Source of the DNA: Sandaracinus amylolyticus
GTDB lineage: Bacteria; Myxococcota_A; Polyangia; Polyangiales; Sandaracinaceae
Direction of reading: 5' to 3'
DNA length: 64,000 bases
Assembly (NCBI RefSeq): GCF_021631985.1
Contig: NZ_CP070225.1
Location: 8,556,001 to 8,620,000 of the forward strand
A program made the translations under genes and the position numbers. Below are positions 25,035-33,839 of the stretch, one piece after another; within the stretch, counting starts at the first letter, position 1, and each line of letters starts with the position of its first letter. The notes beneath the pieces were generated by a model. The model ran no database searches, had not been told where the DNA came from, and saw only the letters and a list, made by a program, of their open reading frames with translations.

Positions 25035-26253
25035 GCTCGACTCCGTCGAACTCGCGGCCGGTGCCGTCGATCGCGTGCAGGCGCAGGCGCTCCCGATCCG
25101 CGACGATCGACACGAAGTGGAACGCGGTCGTCGAGAACGCGGTGAACCACGACTTGCCCACGCTGCGCACGCTGCGCCCGCCGCCGCCGGTCACGACGTA
25201 GGTGACGCCCTCGATCGGGCTCGTGCGCTCGTAGTCGTGATCGTCGCCGCTCACCACGAGGTCGACGCCGCCGTCGATGAAGAGCCGCTGGAACGCGTCG
25301 CGCAGGCTGCGATCACCGCCGTGGAAGCCGCTGGAGTAGAGCGGCGTCGAGATCACGACGATCGTCCACGGCGCGTGCGCGTTCTCGGCGAGATCGCGCC
25401 GCAGGAACGTGCGCTGCGGGTCGAGATCGACGTTCGAGTCGAGCACCACCACGTGCGCCGGTCCCCAGTCGAACGAGTACCAGCGCTCGCTGCCGCTCGC
25501 GCGATCGGGCAGCGCGAACGCCTCGAGGTAGGGCCCGGCCGAGCCCGTCGCGTGATCGTGATCGCCGATCGACGGGAAGAACGGGACCGAGGCCATGAGC
25601 TGCCCGTACATCGCGAAGTGCTTCGCCTCGAGCTGGCCCAGCGTGCCGTCCTCGTAGGCGAGATCGCCGGTGTGGAGCACCGCGTCCATCGCGACGGTGC
25701 CGAGCTGCTCGCCGACCGCGACCTGATCGGCGTTCGCGCCCCCCGAGTCGCCGAACACCACGATGCGCGCCGTGCCCTCACCGCGGCGCGGCGCGGTGCG
25801 GAACCCGGTCGGGCCGTACACCACGTCGCCGTCGCGGGTGCGGAGGCGATAGCAGTAGATGCGATCGGGCTCGAGGCCGAGCAGCGGCACGCTCAGCTGT
25901 CGCGCGTCGCGCAGATAACGCGTGTCGTCGAGCGCGGGCTCGGCGACGCTCGGCTCGTCGCCCTCCTGCTGCCACAGCTCGAGCCGCTCGGCGTTCTCCG
26001 CGCTGGTCGTCCACACGACGCGCGCCGACTCGTGCGTGACCGACTGCACGTAGGGCCAGCGCTTCACGTCGCCTCCCGGCTCGACCCACTCGCCGCACTG
26101 CGCGCGGATCTCGGCGAACACGTCGACGCGCTGCGCCGGCGGATCGAGCAGATCCCCGGTCGTCGGTGACGCGAGGATGCCGTTCATGTCGTTGGCGCAG
26201 CCCACGAGCACGAGCAGCGCAATGAAGAAGGAACCAACCGGAATGCGAGTCAT
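25021..26253 (-). CDS. Purple-acid-phosphatase-like metallophosphoesterase lipoprotein
   Basis: A 410-residue lipoprotein (LLVLVGC). An amino-terminal fibronectin-like region (PYVQSVTHESARVVWTT ... YCYRLRTRDG) precedes a metallophosphoesterase domain with GDSG, HTGDLAYEDG, GDHDH, the HxGG-type FHGGD and SGDDHDYER. This order is that of purple acid phosphatases and related phosphodiesterases, which use a dinuclear metal centre. It would act on phosphate esters at the cell surface. ATG 26253 gives the complete signal peptide. It may belong to phosphate scavenging with the pst locus, but I see no Pho box in front of it. Confidence 0.85.
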   Translation of the reverse strand: MTRIPVGSFFIALLVLVGCANDMNGILASPTTGDLLDPPAQRVDVFAEIRAQCGEWVEPGGDVKRWPYVQSVTHESARVVWTTSAENAERLELWQQEGDEPSVAEPALDDTRYLRDARQLSVPLLGLEPDRIYCYRLRTRDGDVVYGPTGFRTAPRRGEGTARIVVFGDSGGANADQVAVGEQLGTVAMDAVLHTGDLAYEDGTLGQLEAKHFAMYGQLMASVPFFPSIGDHDHATGSAGPYLEAFALPDRASGSERWYSFDWGPAHVVVLDSNVDLDPQRTFLRRDLAENAHAPWTIVVISTPLYSSGFHGGDRSLRDAFQRLFIDGGVDLVVSGDDHDYERTSPIEGVTYVVTGGGGRSVRSVGKSWFTAFSTTAFHFVSIVADRERLRLHAIDGTGREFDGVELTRR

Positions 26254-26336
26254 GCGACGCGAGAACGTCGTGCTCGCTCGACGGACGTAAAGTGGGGATG
26301 TTCGTCGCACCGTGCGCGTGGCAGCGCGCCACACGA

Positions 26337-27689
26337 TCAGAACCCCTGTCGACTCCCGAACACGATCTGCACCGAGTCGATCGCCGCGCCGCTCACGAAG
26401 GGAGCGGTGCCCGCGGCGACTGCGACCTCGAGCGCGCCGTCGGGCTCGCCCGCGGTCGCGATGCCGAAGCCGAACGAGAGGCGCAGTCGCTCGAGCGCGA
26501 AGTCCTCGAGGTGCGCGCCGAACGCGTTGCCCACCGACACGTGCAGGCGTCCGTCGAGGCGCGTCCAGATCGGATAGAGATACTCGAGCGTCGTCGCGAC
26601 CGCGCTGCGACCGCGCAGCTGACCGCGCAGGAATCCCTGCATCAGCAGCGCTTCTTCGCCGAGCGCGATCAGATCGGTGAACGGGATCTCCTCGTCGCCG
26701 ATCGGGTCGGCGAAGCGCGCGATGCCCCAGAGCCCGAGCACGCGATGCGCGCCGAGGTCGACGAACGTGCCGACGCCCCCGCCGTAGCGGGCCCATCGTC
26801 GCTCCATCGGATCGTCGAGATCGAACACCAGCTCACCGTGCGCTTCGACGCGCACGCCGTGGCCCGGTGCGGGCTCGGGCTCGCGGGTGTCGATCGCGAA
26901 CGACGCGCGTGATCGCGATACCGAGTACGGCCGATCGAGCCCGGGTGGCGCCTGGATCTCGCCCTGCGCGATGCCCTCCGCGACCGACGGCGAGTTGCTG
27001 GAGAGCGCCGCATATCCGCGCGGATCGAGCCAGTGCCCGTCGACGCCGGTGATCACGTCGATGCGGCTCTCGCGCCAGAATCGATCGGCGCGCAGGCCGA
27101 GCTGCGCCTCGTAGGACGTCTCGCGGAAGCGGTACTGGATCGCGCGCGCGTCCCATCCGATGCCGGAGAACACACGATCGGGCCGGCGTCCGCCCTCGCC
27201 GCGCAGCTCGACGCGAAACCCCGAGCTCGTCGCGATCGCGTACGACGCGCTGCCCTGCAGATAGTCGACGCCGCCGAAGTCGAACGACGCACCGATCGAG
27301 TGGCCGGGCGCGACGTCGTCGTTCGAGAAGAACGAGAGACCGGCCGAGGGCTGGAGCCCATATGCGACGAAGAACGTCGGCACGATGCCGGAGCGACGCT
27401 CGTTCCACGTGAGCACGTCGAGCAGCAGCGTGGGCCAGCGCTCGCGCTCCGCGGTCTCGAGGAGGAGCCCGAGAGGACGGCGGATGCCGTAGTCGAGCAC
27501 CAGCGTGACCGGCGAGAACACGACGCGCGGGACCCAGAGCAGCACTTCGCCGGCGTCGGGGCCCGGCTCGGCGCGACCGTCGTAGTCGGGGCGTGCGCGT
27601 GGCTCGGTGATCGGCGCGTCGTGTGGCTGCGCCTGCGCGGAGGACGCGATCGCGAGCAGCATCGTGACGAGCAGCGCGCGCACGATCAT
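26337..27689 (-). CDS. Omp85/BamA-like outer-membrane barrel protein
   Basis: A 450-residue protein with signal peptide cut after SAQA-Q. The amino-terminal 80 residues contain VLLWVPRVVFSPVTLVLDYGIRRP (given here by its ends), then a barrel with repeated amphipathic strands, ending in QIVFGSRQGF with a terminal Phe. It lacks recognisable POTRA repeats and fits the short surface-antigen (BamA-type barrel) group. It overlaps the upstream kinase-like lipoprotein gene by four bases (ATGA), so the two products are made together and may form a surface complex. Substrate unknown. Confidence 0.75.
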   Translation of the reverse strand: MIVRALLVTMLLAIASSAQAQPHDAPITEPRARPDYDGRAEPGPDAGEVLLWVPRVVFSPVTLVLDYGIRRPLGLLLETAERERWPTLLLDVLTWNERRSGIVPTFFVAYGLQPSAGLSFFSNDDVAPGHSIGASFDFGGVDYLQGSASYAIATSSGFRVELRGEGGRRPDRVFSGIGWDARAIQYRFRETSYEAQLGLRADRFWRESRIDVITGVDGHWLDPRGYAALSSNSPSVAEGIAQGEIQAPPGLDRPYSVSRSRASFAIDTREPEPAPGHGVRVEAHGELVFDLDDPMERRWARYGGGVGTFVDLGAHRVLGLWGIARFADPIGDEEIPFTDLIALGEEALLMQGFLRGQLRGRSAVATTLEYLYPIWTRLDGRLHVSVGNAFGAHLEDFALERLRLSFGFGIATAGEPDGALEVAVAAGTAPFVSGAAIDSVQIVFGSRQGF

Positions 27690-29326
27690 CGCGTCCCCTC
27701 GCGCTCGAGACCCACCACCCGCCACGCATCGCCGCGCTGTGCGAGGTGCACGTCGATCGGCTCCGTCTGCTCGCGATCGATCGTCGCCGAGCGCACCCGC
27801 ACGATCGCGTAGCCGCGCGCCGCGTCCGGCATCGCGACGCACACCCGCGCGCCGTCGCGCTGCACCGGGAGCGCGCCGATCACCCGACCTTCTTCGTCGA
27901 TCCACGCGGCCGCATGTGCCCGCGAACGAACGGTGCGCAGCCCCGACGACACCGCGAGATCGTCGAGACACAGCGCACGATCGCGAACCACCGGCGATGC
28001 GAGCGGAGAGAGGCGCGTGAGCCAGCGCTCGAGCACGCGCTCGCGACGTCCGAGCATCACCTCGAGCAAGCGCTCCTCGACGCGGGGATCGGAGAACCGT
28101 CCCAGCGCGATCGCCGCGCGCAGGTGCGCCTCGCCGAAGCGCGACACGATGCGCGCCATCCACGCGCAGTCGCGCTCGGTGCGCCGCTCGAACGCGCCGT
28201 TCCAGTAGTTGGGCCGCCACTGCTCGGGATCGAAGCGCTCGACGTCGTAGTACCCGAGGATCGGCCACGTCGGTCCGCGCTGCGCGTCGTCCCAGGGCCG
28301 GCGCACGAGCCCGAGCGTGAAGAGATCTTCGACGACGTGCTGTCGATCGACCCACTGCGAGTGCCCGTAGCGCACCTGCTGTCGATGGCTGCCCTGGAGG
28401 TACCCGAGCGCGTCGCCGAAATCGACGAGCCGATGCAGCACCCAGCCGCGCCCGTCGCCGGTCTCTTCCCACGTCGCGAGCGTGTTGTGCTGGCGCGCGT
28501 CCCAGTGATCGAGCCACGCGTTCATCACGAACATGGCGCGCAGCTCGCGGCGATCCTCGTGGGGCACGACGTCGTTGAGATCGACGTCCCAGGTTCCGCG
28601 GTAGTCCCACGGACCGAGCGGAGGCGAGTCGAACACCAGGCTCGCGGTCGCGCGCAGCCCGTGCTCGCCCTCCTGGAACACCGCGACGATCTCCGCGAGA
28701 TCCTCCTCGGTCATCGCGCGATCGTCGCCATCGAGGCGGGCCCGCGGATCGAGCGAGATCGCCGCGCGCTCGAAGTACACGACGCGATTGCACGGCACGT
28801 GGTAGCCGGCCGCGTGATAGAGCGCGGCCACGATCGCGTCGGCGGCGGTCGTCTGCTCGGGCTGGGTCTCGCGATCGGCCTTGAGCACGAAGCGTCGCCC
28901 GCGCGCGTCTTCGATCACGAAGCCGCTCGTCGCGCCGTCGCGTTTGCCCGACACCACGCGCCACGGCAGCACCGGCTCCTCGAAGCCCTCGCCGCACGCG
29001 CCGGCCGCGATCGCCTCGGGGCGCATGCTGGCGCGGTTCTCGAAGAAGCTCGAGTCGGGCACCTCGTCGAGCGCGTTCACGTTCACCGACTCGCCGCTCG
29101 TGTCGAACGCGAGCGCGCGCGCCGCGGGGCGCACCAGCAGGTTGTCGGCGGCATCCCAGATCTCCGGCGCGTGGCGCGCGTCGGGTCGTGGACCGAATGG
29201 ATGTCGATCGTCGTCGCGCCAGACGATCGGCGTCGTCGTCGAGAACGACCGTGGACCGCTCGCACATCCGAGCGCACTCGCCGCGACGAGCGCGACGGCG
29301 ACGCGCGTGAACGACCCCGTACCCAT
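27686..29326 (-). CDS. Lipoprotein with protein/lipid-kinase-like motifs
   Basis: A 546-residue lipoprotein (ALGC, Cys21). It holds a set of kinase-like signatures: RFVLKAD (Lys149), HWDARQHN (Asp276 and Asn281, the catalytic-loop D-x4-N) and LVDFGDALG (Asp302, DFG). The order and spacing recall PI3/4-kinase, HipA and Fam20-like kinases. The amino-terminal 100 residues and the helical end are not recognisable. Being a lipoprotein, it would lie outside the cytoplasm, where ATP is scarce, so activity is uncertain. It overlaps the Omp85-like gene by four bases. I do not know a characterised homologue; the kinase fold is an inference from motifs. Confidence 0.7.
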   Translation of the reverse strand: MGTGSFTRVAVALVAASALGCASGPRSFSTTTPIVWRDDDRHPFGPRPDARHAPEIWDAADNLLVRPAARALAFDTSGESVNVNALDEVPDSSFFENRASMRPEAIAAGACGEGFEEPVLPWRVVSGKRDGATSGFVIEDARGRRFVLKADRETQPEQTTAADAIVAALYHAAGYHVPCNRVVYFERAAISLDPRARLDGDDRAMTEEDLAEIVAVFQEGEHGLRATASLVFDSPPLGPWDYRGTWDVDLNDVVPHEDRRELRAMFVMNAWLDHWDARQHNTLATWEETGDGRGWVLHRLVDFGDALGYLQGSHRQQVRYGHSQWVDRQHVVEDLFTLGLVRRPWDDAQRGPTWPILGYYDVERFDPEQWRPNYWNGAFERRTERDCAWMARIVSRFGEAHLRAAIALGRFSDPRVEERLLEVMLGRRERVLERWLTRLSPLASPVVRDRALCLDDLAVSSGLRTVRSRAHAAAWIDEEGRVIGALPVQRDGARVCVAMPDAARGYAIVRVRSATIDREQTEPIDVHLAQRGDAWRVVGLEREGTR

Positions 29327-29376
29327 GCTCCGGGCCTGAGCACGGGTCGCGCCACCACGGGTCGAAGTTGCGAATT

Positions 29377-29395
29377 TCTCGCGTCTTCTGCGAGA
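29377..29395. terminator. Hairpin downstream of the EamA gene
   Basis: TCTCGC-GTCTTCT-GCGAGA: 6-bp stem, 7-base loop, followed on the minus strand by AATTCG. A second small stem (29407-29420) lies nearer the stop. Position suggests termination of the EamA transcript. Confidence 0.35.
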
Positions 29396-29440
29396 GACGG
29401 AGCGCGTCGCCCTGAGGCGAGATCGCAGCGATGCGCGGCG

Positions 29441-30313
29441 TCACGCCACGCGTCGCATCCCGACCAGCACGCCCGCGATCGTCACCGCGCACCCCGCGAC
29501 GACCAGCGGAGTCGGGGTCTCGGCGAGGATCGGGATCGCGAGCAGCGTCGAGAGCACGGGCTCGGCGCAGGTGGCGAGCCCCACCATCGTGGGCGTGGCG
29601 CGACGCAGCGCGCGCGTGAGCAGCGTGTGGCCGACCGCTTGCGGCACCAGCGCGGACAACGCGATCCATCCCAGCGCCGCGTCGTCGAGGTGCGCGAGGA
29701 CGTCGGCCCCGAGCGCCATCCTCGCCGCGCACACGAGCCCGAGCGCCAGCGCGCCCACACCCGCGGCGAGGCTCGAGAACGCGAGCGGCTCGAGGCGCTC
29801 TCCGAGCTCGCGCGCGACGAGCAGATAGAGCGCCATCGTGAGCGCGCCGATCAGCGCGAGGACGTCGCCGATCAACGCCTCGCGCGAGAGCGACGCGTCG
29901 GCGCCGCCGATCATCGCCACGCCGAGGGTCGTGATCGCGATCGCCCATGCGTGTCCGCGGGTCGGTCGATCGCGCCCTCGCAGCACGCCGATGATCGCGA
30001 GCAGGAGCGGCGTCGCGGTGACGAGCGTGACCGACGCCGCGACCGAGGTGAGCGCGAGCGACGCGACCCAGGTGCCGAAGTGGATCGCGTAGAGCAGCCC
30101 CGCGATGGTCGCGCTGCGGCGCACCGGCGCGTCGAGCGTCCCCGCGCGCGCCGCGCGCACCGCCCACGGCGCGAGCAAGAGCGCCGCGATCGCGAGCCGC
30201 AGCGCCGAGCTCACGAGCGGATCGACCTCGCCCGCGAGCCGCAGGAAGATCGCGGCCCACGCGATGGCGAACGCGCCGATCGCGAGATCGAAGACGACGC
30301 CGCGCTCGTTCAT
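29441..30313 (-). CDS. EamA/DMT-family transporter
   Basis: A 290-residue inner-membrane protein with about ten hydrophobic segments in two EamA repeats. Signs are AIAWAAIFLRLAGEVDP, LALTSVAASVTLVTATPLLLAI and, in the second half, TPTMVGLATCAEPVLSTLLAIPILAE. Members of the drug/metabolite transporter superfamily export amino acids, metabolites or drugs. ATG 30313 overlaps a perfect 14-bp palindrome, which suggests control by a repressor bound at the start codon. Substrate cannot be deduced. Confidence 0.88.
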   Translation of the reverse strand: MNERGVVFDLAIGAFAIAWAAIFLRLAGEVDPLVSSALRLAIAALLLAPWAVRAARAGTLDAPVRRSATIAGLLYAIHFGTWVASLALTSVAASVTLVTATPLLLAIIGVLRGRDRPTRGHAWAIAITTLGVAMIGGADASLSREALIGDVLALIGALTMALYLLVARELGERLEPLAFSSLAAGVGALALGLVCAARMALGADVLAHLDDAALGWIALSALVPQAVGHTLLTRALRRATPTMVGLATCAEPVLSTLLAIPILAETPTPLVVAGCAVTIAGVLVGMRRVA

Positions 30314-30326
30314 GAACGATCGTTCA
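30313..30326. promoter_or_regulatory. Perfect palindrome at the EamA start codon
   Basis: TGAACGATCGTTCA, 14 bp and fully symmetric, overlapping the ATG of the transporter gene. The form is typical of TetR/AcrR operators. No TetR gene is in this window, so the regulator would be elsewhere. Confidence 0.5.
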
Positions 30327-30336
30327 CGAATCAGCT

Positions 30337-30430
30337 CCAGCTGGAGTGCTCGCCGGCGCAGGGCCCGCACCGGAGCGTGCGAGCACGTGGACGGGAGGGC
30401 CCTGAGTCGGCGAGCCGATGTTTCGACTCC
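30337..30430 (+). repeat. Structured intergenic repeat, copy 1 (full length)
   Basis: Conserved ends CTGGAGTGCTCGCCG (30341-30355) and CGGCGAGCCGATGTTTCGAC (30408-30427) pair through CTCGCCG/CGGCGAG. Inside, GGGCCC pairs with GGGCCC, and CGTGC-gag-CACG forms a terminal hairpin. Copy 5 at 53654 has the same shape with different stem bases. It lies between two minus-strand genes. Confidence 0.6.
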
Positions 30431-30433
30431 CTC

Positions 30434-32494
30434 TCAGTCGGTGAGGTGCGCGCTCGCGAAGCGCGTCGCCAGGGCGCGCGCGCCGCGGTGGGCGATCGCC
30501 TCGATCGTGAGCATCGGGTTCACCCCCGACGCGTTGGGGAAGCACGACGCGTCCATCACGAAGAGCCCGGGCGTGCCGTGCACCTCGTTCTCGTCGCCAC
30601 ACGCCGAGAGATGTCGATCGGCGCCCATGCGCGCGGTTCCCATCTGATGGTAGCTGCCGTAGGTCGTCTGGCAGGGCCCGTATCCGACCTCGTCGACGCG
30701 CGAGAGGAACGACGTGATCGGCTCGCCGCTCGCGGGGCGCCACGACACCGGCACCTGCTGCACGCTGCGCACCTCGCGCGCGCCCGCCGCGACGAGCGCC
30801 TCGGTCGCGCGTCGCACACCCTCGCGCACGTTCACGAGATCGTTCGTGCTCGGCGTGTACTCCCACACCGGTGGGCCGAGCGCGCGCGCGCGCACCGTGC
30901 CCCAGCCCTCGTCGCGCAGCAGCACTGCGAACGCCGCCCAGTGTCGATAGCTGCGCAGCAGCGCCTTCACGTCGGACCCGCCGGCCCATCCCTGCAGCAG
31001 CGAGAACTCGAATGGATGCAGCGCGCCCGACTCCAGTCGGAATCCGTATCCGCGCCCGTCGAGGTTCGCGAATTGCGTCGCGATGCGCGCCTGCATCACG
31101 CCGCCCCACGGGTCGGTGCGCTCGTCGAATCGACCCCACGCGCCGGTGACCGGATGCACGCGCAGATAGCGGCCGATCGCCTCGCCGTGGATGCGGCTCT
31201 TCTGGAGCAACACCGGCGTGTAGAGCGCGCCGCACGCGACGACGACCGCGCGACCGAACACCGTGAGCGGCACTCGCGTTCCGTCGCGACGGGTCACCTT
31301 CGCGCGCACGCCGACCGCACGTCCGTTCTCCATCACGATGCGCTCGGCCTCCGCGCAGGTGACGAGGCGCGCGCCGGCGTCCGACGCGTCCTCGAGCCAG
31401 GTGCGCATCGTCGATTGTTTGGCGCCGCTCCGACAGCCGAAGTTGCAGAACCCGCAGCGCTCGTCCTGCGCGCAGCCGCGCACGTCGCGCGGCATCGGCT
31501 CGCAGCTCCATCCGAGGCGCGCACAGGCCTCGTCGAGGAGTCGATCACGCGCCCAGGGACGCGACTCCGAGGTGGTCACTCCGATTCGCTCGCTGACTGC
31601 CTCGATCGAGCGCTGGAGCTCCGCACCTTCGAAGACGTCACGAAATCCGGCGACGCGATCCCACTCGGCGCGCACCGCGGCCGGAGTCGCGAGCGAGGTC
31701 GAGTAATTCACGACGGTGCCGCCACCGAGACAACGACCACTGATGAGCGCAGTGCCGAGATCGCTGGTGAGCACCGTCGCGTACATCGCGCGATCGGCCT
31801 CGCGCGGATCGTGGCTCATGTCGCGCTCGGCGACGTAGGGACCCTTCTCGAGCACCACGACGTCGAGCCCCGCTTTCGCGAGCACGCCCGCGGCGACGCC
31901 GCCCCCGGCGCCCGAGCCGACGATCACGACGTCGCAGGTCCAGGTCGCGGGCCGCTCGACGGAGATCGGCGAGAGACGCCGCGGCACGTCGGGCGGCGGC
32001 GAGAGCGGTCCCGGATACTGCATCGCATCCCAGATCGGAGCGCGCGAATGGCCTGGCTCGGAGCTCGTGATCAGCGCGAACACGAGCTGACGCATCGTCT
32101 TGAACGCCTGTCGCACGAAGAGCCGCGGCGAGCGTCCCATCGCGAGCAACACCGCTTCTCCCTCGAGCGAAGAGAGCGAATCGAACGCACGCGCGCGCCC
32201 GTAGAGCGCATAACCGCCGGTGCGCGATCCGAAGAGCCGCAAGAGCGCTTTGATGGCGAGACGATCGGAGTCGTAGGGCAGCTCCGCGAGGAGCCCGGGC
32301 AGCCGCGCCGCGAGCCCGAGGTCGCGCGGCGAGAGCCGATCCCCGGGGAGCTCGGAGGCGAGCGAGGGGAAGAACGCATCCGCGATCGCCTCGAACGTGC
32401 GCAGCTCCGAGCGATCGAGCCGGACCACGCTGGGCCCCGGCGCAGCAGGCATCGTCGGCGGCTCGGGCGGAATCGAGAAGTGCGATGGGCGCAT
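30434..32494 (-). CDS. GMC-family oxidoreductase (long-chain alcohol oxidase-like)
   Basis: A 686-residue flavoprotein. Residues about 30-150 resemble the gluconate 2-dehydrogenase subunit 3 region (RTFEAIADAFFPSLA). The GMC core follows: FAD motif VVIVGSGAGGGVAAG, GRCLGGGTVVNYS, a Cys-rich insert (CAQDERCGFCNFGC) and the active-site region SYHQMGTARMG with NPMLTIEAIAHRGA at the end. The arrangement is that of long-chain alcohol oxidases and cholesterol-oxidase-like proteins. ATG 32494 is chosen; GTG 32533 and ATG 32452 are possible, none with a strong binding site. It follows the roadblock operon by 51 bases on the same strand. Substrate not known. Confidence 0.85.
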   Translation of the reverse strand: MRPSHFSIPPEPPTMPAAPGPSVVRLDRSELRTFEAIADAFFPSLASELPGDRLSPRDLGLAARLPGLLAELPYDSDRLAIKALLRLFGSRTGGYALYGRARAFDSLSSLEGEAVLLAMGRSPRLFVRQAFKTMRQLVFALITSSEPGHSRAPIWDAMQYPGPLSPPPDVPRRLSPISVERPATWTCDVVIVGSGAGGGVAAGVLAKAGLDVVVLEKGPYVAERDMSHDPREADRAMYATVLTSDLGTALISGRCLGGGTVVNYSTSLATPAAVRAEWDRVAGFRDVFEGAELQRSIEAVSERIGVTTSESRPWARDRLLDEACARLGWSCEPMPRDVRGCAQDERCGFCNFGCRSGAKQSTMRTWLEDASDAGARLVTCAEAERIVMENGRAVGVRAKVTRRDGTRVPLTVFGRAVVVACGALYTPVLLQKSRIHGEAIGRYLRVHPVTGAWGRFDERTDPWGGVMQARIATQFANLDGRGYGFRLESGALHPFEFSLLQGWAGGSDVKALLRSYRHWAAFAVLLRDEGWGTVRARALGPPVWEYTPSTNDLVNVREGVRRATEALVAAGAREVRSVQQVPVSWRPASGEPITSFLSRVDEVGYGPCQTTYGSYHQMGTARMGADRHLSACGDENEVHGTPGLFVMDASCFPNASGVNPMLTIEAIAHRGARALATRFASAHLTD

Positions 32495-32545
32495 CGAGAC
32501 AGAGGATGCCCGAACGCACCGGGCGAGCGACACCCTCGTCCCGAA

Positions 32546-33064
32546 TCACTCCGACAGGCGCGCCACGGCGCGCGCGATCGGATCGAGCACGCGCGACAGC
32601 GCGCTCCGCTCGAACGGCTCGCGCGACACGAGGCACACCACGATCTCGCCGGCGCGACGCGCCGTCCACGCGCGCTCGCGCAGGTCGATGCACACGGTCA
32701 CGCCCTCGCCTTCGTCGAGCTGTGCCGCTTGCTCGAGCGCCATCACGAGGCGCGTCGCGACGACGTCGCTGGCCTCGCCGAACGACGCGACCGGCAGGCC
32801 GTGACGATCGACGACGAACGCGGCTTCCGCCGGCGCGACCTCGCACGCCCACGCGAGCCACGCGTTCCATCCGCGATCGCCCGCGCCGAGATCGATCTCC
32901 GGCTCCGGCACCTCGCGCCGCGGTCGCGCGAGCTTCGCCCACGCGGCCTCGCTCGTGCGCTCCGCGCTCGCGCGATCGCGCGCCGAGACCAGCCGTGCCG
33001 ACGCACGACCCGCCGCCTCGAGATCGTCAGACCAGCGCTCGTTGCTCTCGTGTCTCGATCCCAT
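32546..33064 (-). CDS. Roadblock-like protein, last gene of a signalling operon
   Basis: A 172-residue protein whose first 60 residues are charged and helical and whose remainder looks like a divergent roadblock/LC7 domain (EAAFVVDRHGLPVASFG, then VTVCIDLRERAWTARRAGEIVVCLV listed by its ends VTVCI and VVCLV). ATG 33064 follows the strong GAGGAGGGG and overlaps the end of the ParA-like gene by 38 bases, so translation is coupled. It is probably a partner of the other roadblock protein in this operon. Family assignment is tentative. Confidence 0.65.
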   Translation of the reverse strand: MGSRHESNERWSDDLEAAGRASARLVSARDRASAERTSEAAWAKLARPRREVPEPEIDLGAGDRGWNAWLAWACEVAPAEAAFVVDRHGLPVASFGEASDVVATRLVMALEQAAQLDEGEGVTVCIDLRERAWTARRAGEIVVCLVSREPFERSALSRVLDPIARAVARLSE

Positions 33065-33839
33065 CGCCCCTCCTCGATGCATGGATCACCCCTTCGATCT
33101 CGTCGGCGAGCTGCGCGAAGCGCCGCGCCTCGGGGGGCAGCCGCCCGCCGAGGTACGAGACCGGCACGCCGAGCTGGCTCGCTCGTGCGAGCGCGTCCGA
33201 GCGCGGGATCGCCGCGTCGAGCACGCCCTCGAGCTCGGTCCACAGCGCGACCATCGAGCTCTGCGAGTGCTCCTTCGAGAGCTCGACCATCGTCGGCACG
33301 ATCCCGAGCAACGAGAGCTCCGGTCGCTCGCCCTCGCGCACGTGCTCGATCACCCGCAGCACCTGCTGGATCGATCGCATCGCGAGCGGCTCGGCCTTGA
33401 ACACCACGAGCGCCCAGTCCGCCGCGCCGAGCGCGGCGCGCGTGATCCCACCGAGCCCCGACGGCGTGTCGAGGATCACCCGATCGAACGCGTCCTCGAT
33501 CGGCCGCAGCAGCGCATCGAGCGCGCCGCGGGTGCGCACTGCGTCCTCGAACGACGGCACCTCGATCGGATCGAGCCGACCGCGCGGCAGGATCGCGAGG
33601 CGCGGCTCGTTCGTGCGCACCACCACCTCCGCGCACTGCGCCTCGCCCGCGAGCACGTCGACGAGCCCGCGCCACTCTCCATCGCGCTTCGCGAGTGAGA
33701 GCCCGATGCCGCCCTGCGGATCGAGATCGACGATCAGCGTGCGCATCCCCCGCTCCGCCAGCGCGAGCCCGAGATGCAGCGCGACGGTGGTCTTGCCCAC
33801 GCCGCCCTTCGGGCTCGTCACCACGATCCGTTCGCTCAT
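33027..33839 (-). CDS. ParA/MinD-family ATPase
   Basis: A 270-residue deviant Walker ATPase. Walker A is SPKGGVGKTTVALHL (about 9-23), Walker A' region LIVDLDPQGG, and the Walker B-like ILDTPSGLGG. It lacks a chromosome-partition partner such as ParB or parS. In this operon it is bracketed by a receiver-PATAN protein and a roadblock-like protein, which points to positioning of a signalling complex instead of DNA segregation. ATG 33839 overlaps the upstream stop (ATGA). Confidence 0.87.
   Translation of the reverse strand: MSERIVVTSPKGGVGKTTVALHLGLALAERGMRTLIVDLDPQGGIGLSLAKRDGEWRGLVDVLAGEAQCAEVVVRTNEPRLAILPRGRLDPIEVPSFEDAVRTRGALDALLRPIEDAFDRVILDTPSGLGGITRAALGAADWALVVFKAEPLAMRSIQQVLRVIEHVREGERPELSLLGIVPTMVELSKEHSQSSMVALWTELEGVLDAAIPRSDALARASQLGVPVSYLGGRLPPEARRFAQLADEIEGVIHASRRGDGIETREQRALV

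Noticed and set aside
27746-33400. A plus-strand open frame of more than 1800 codons
   Set aside because: It runs opposite to five genes with clear domains and is rich in Arg, Ala and His, the composition of an antisense frame in GC-rich DNA.
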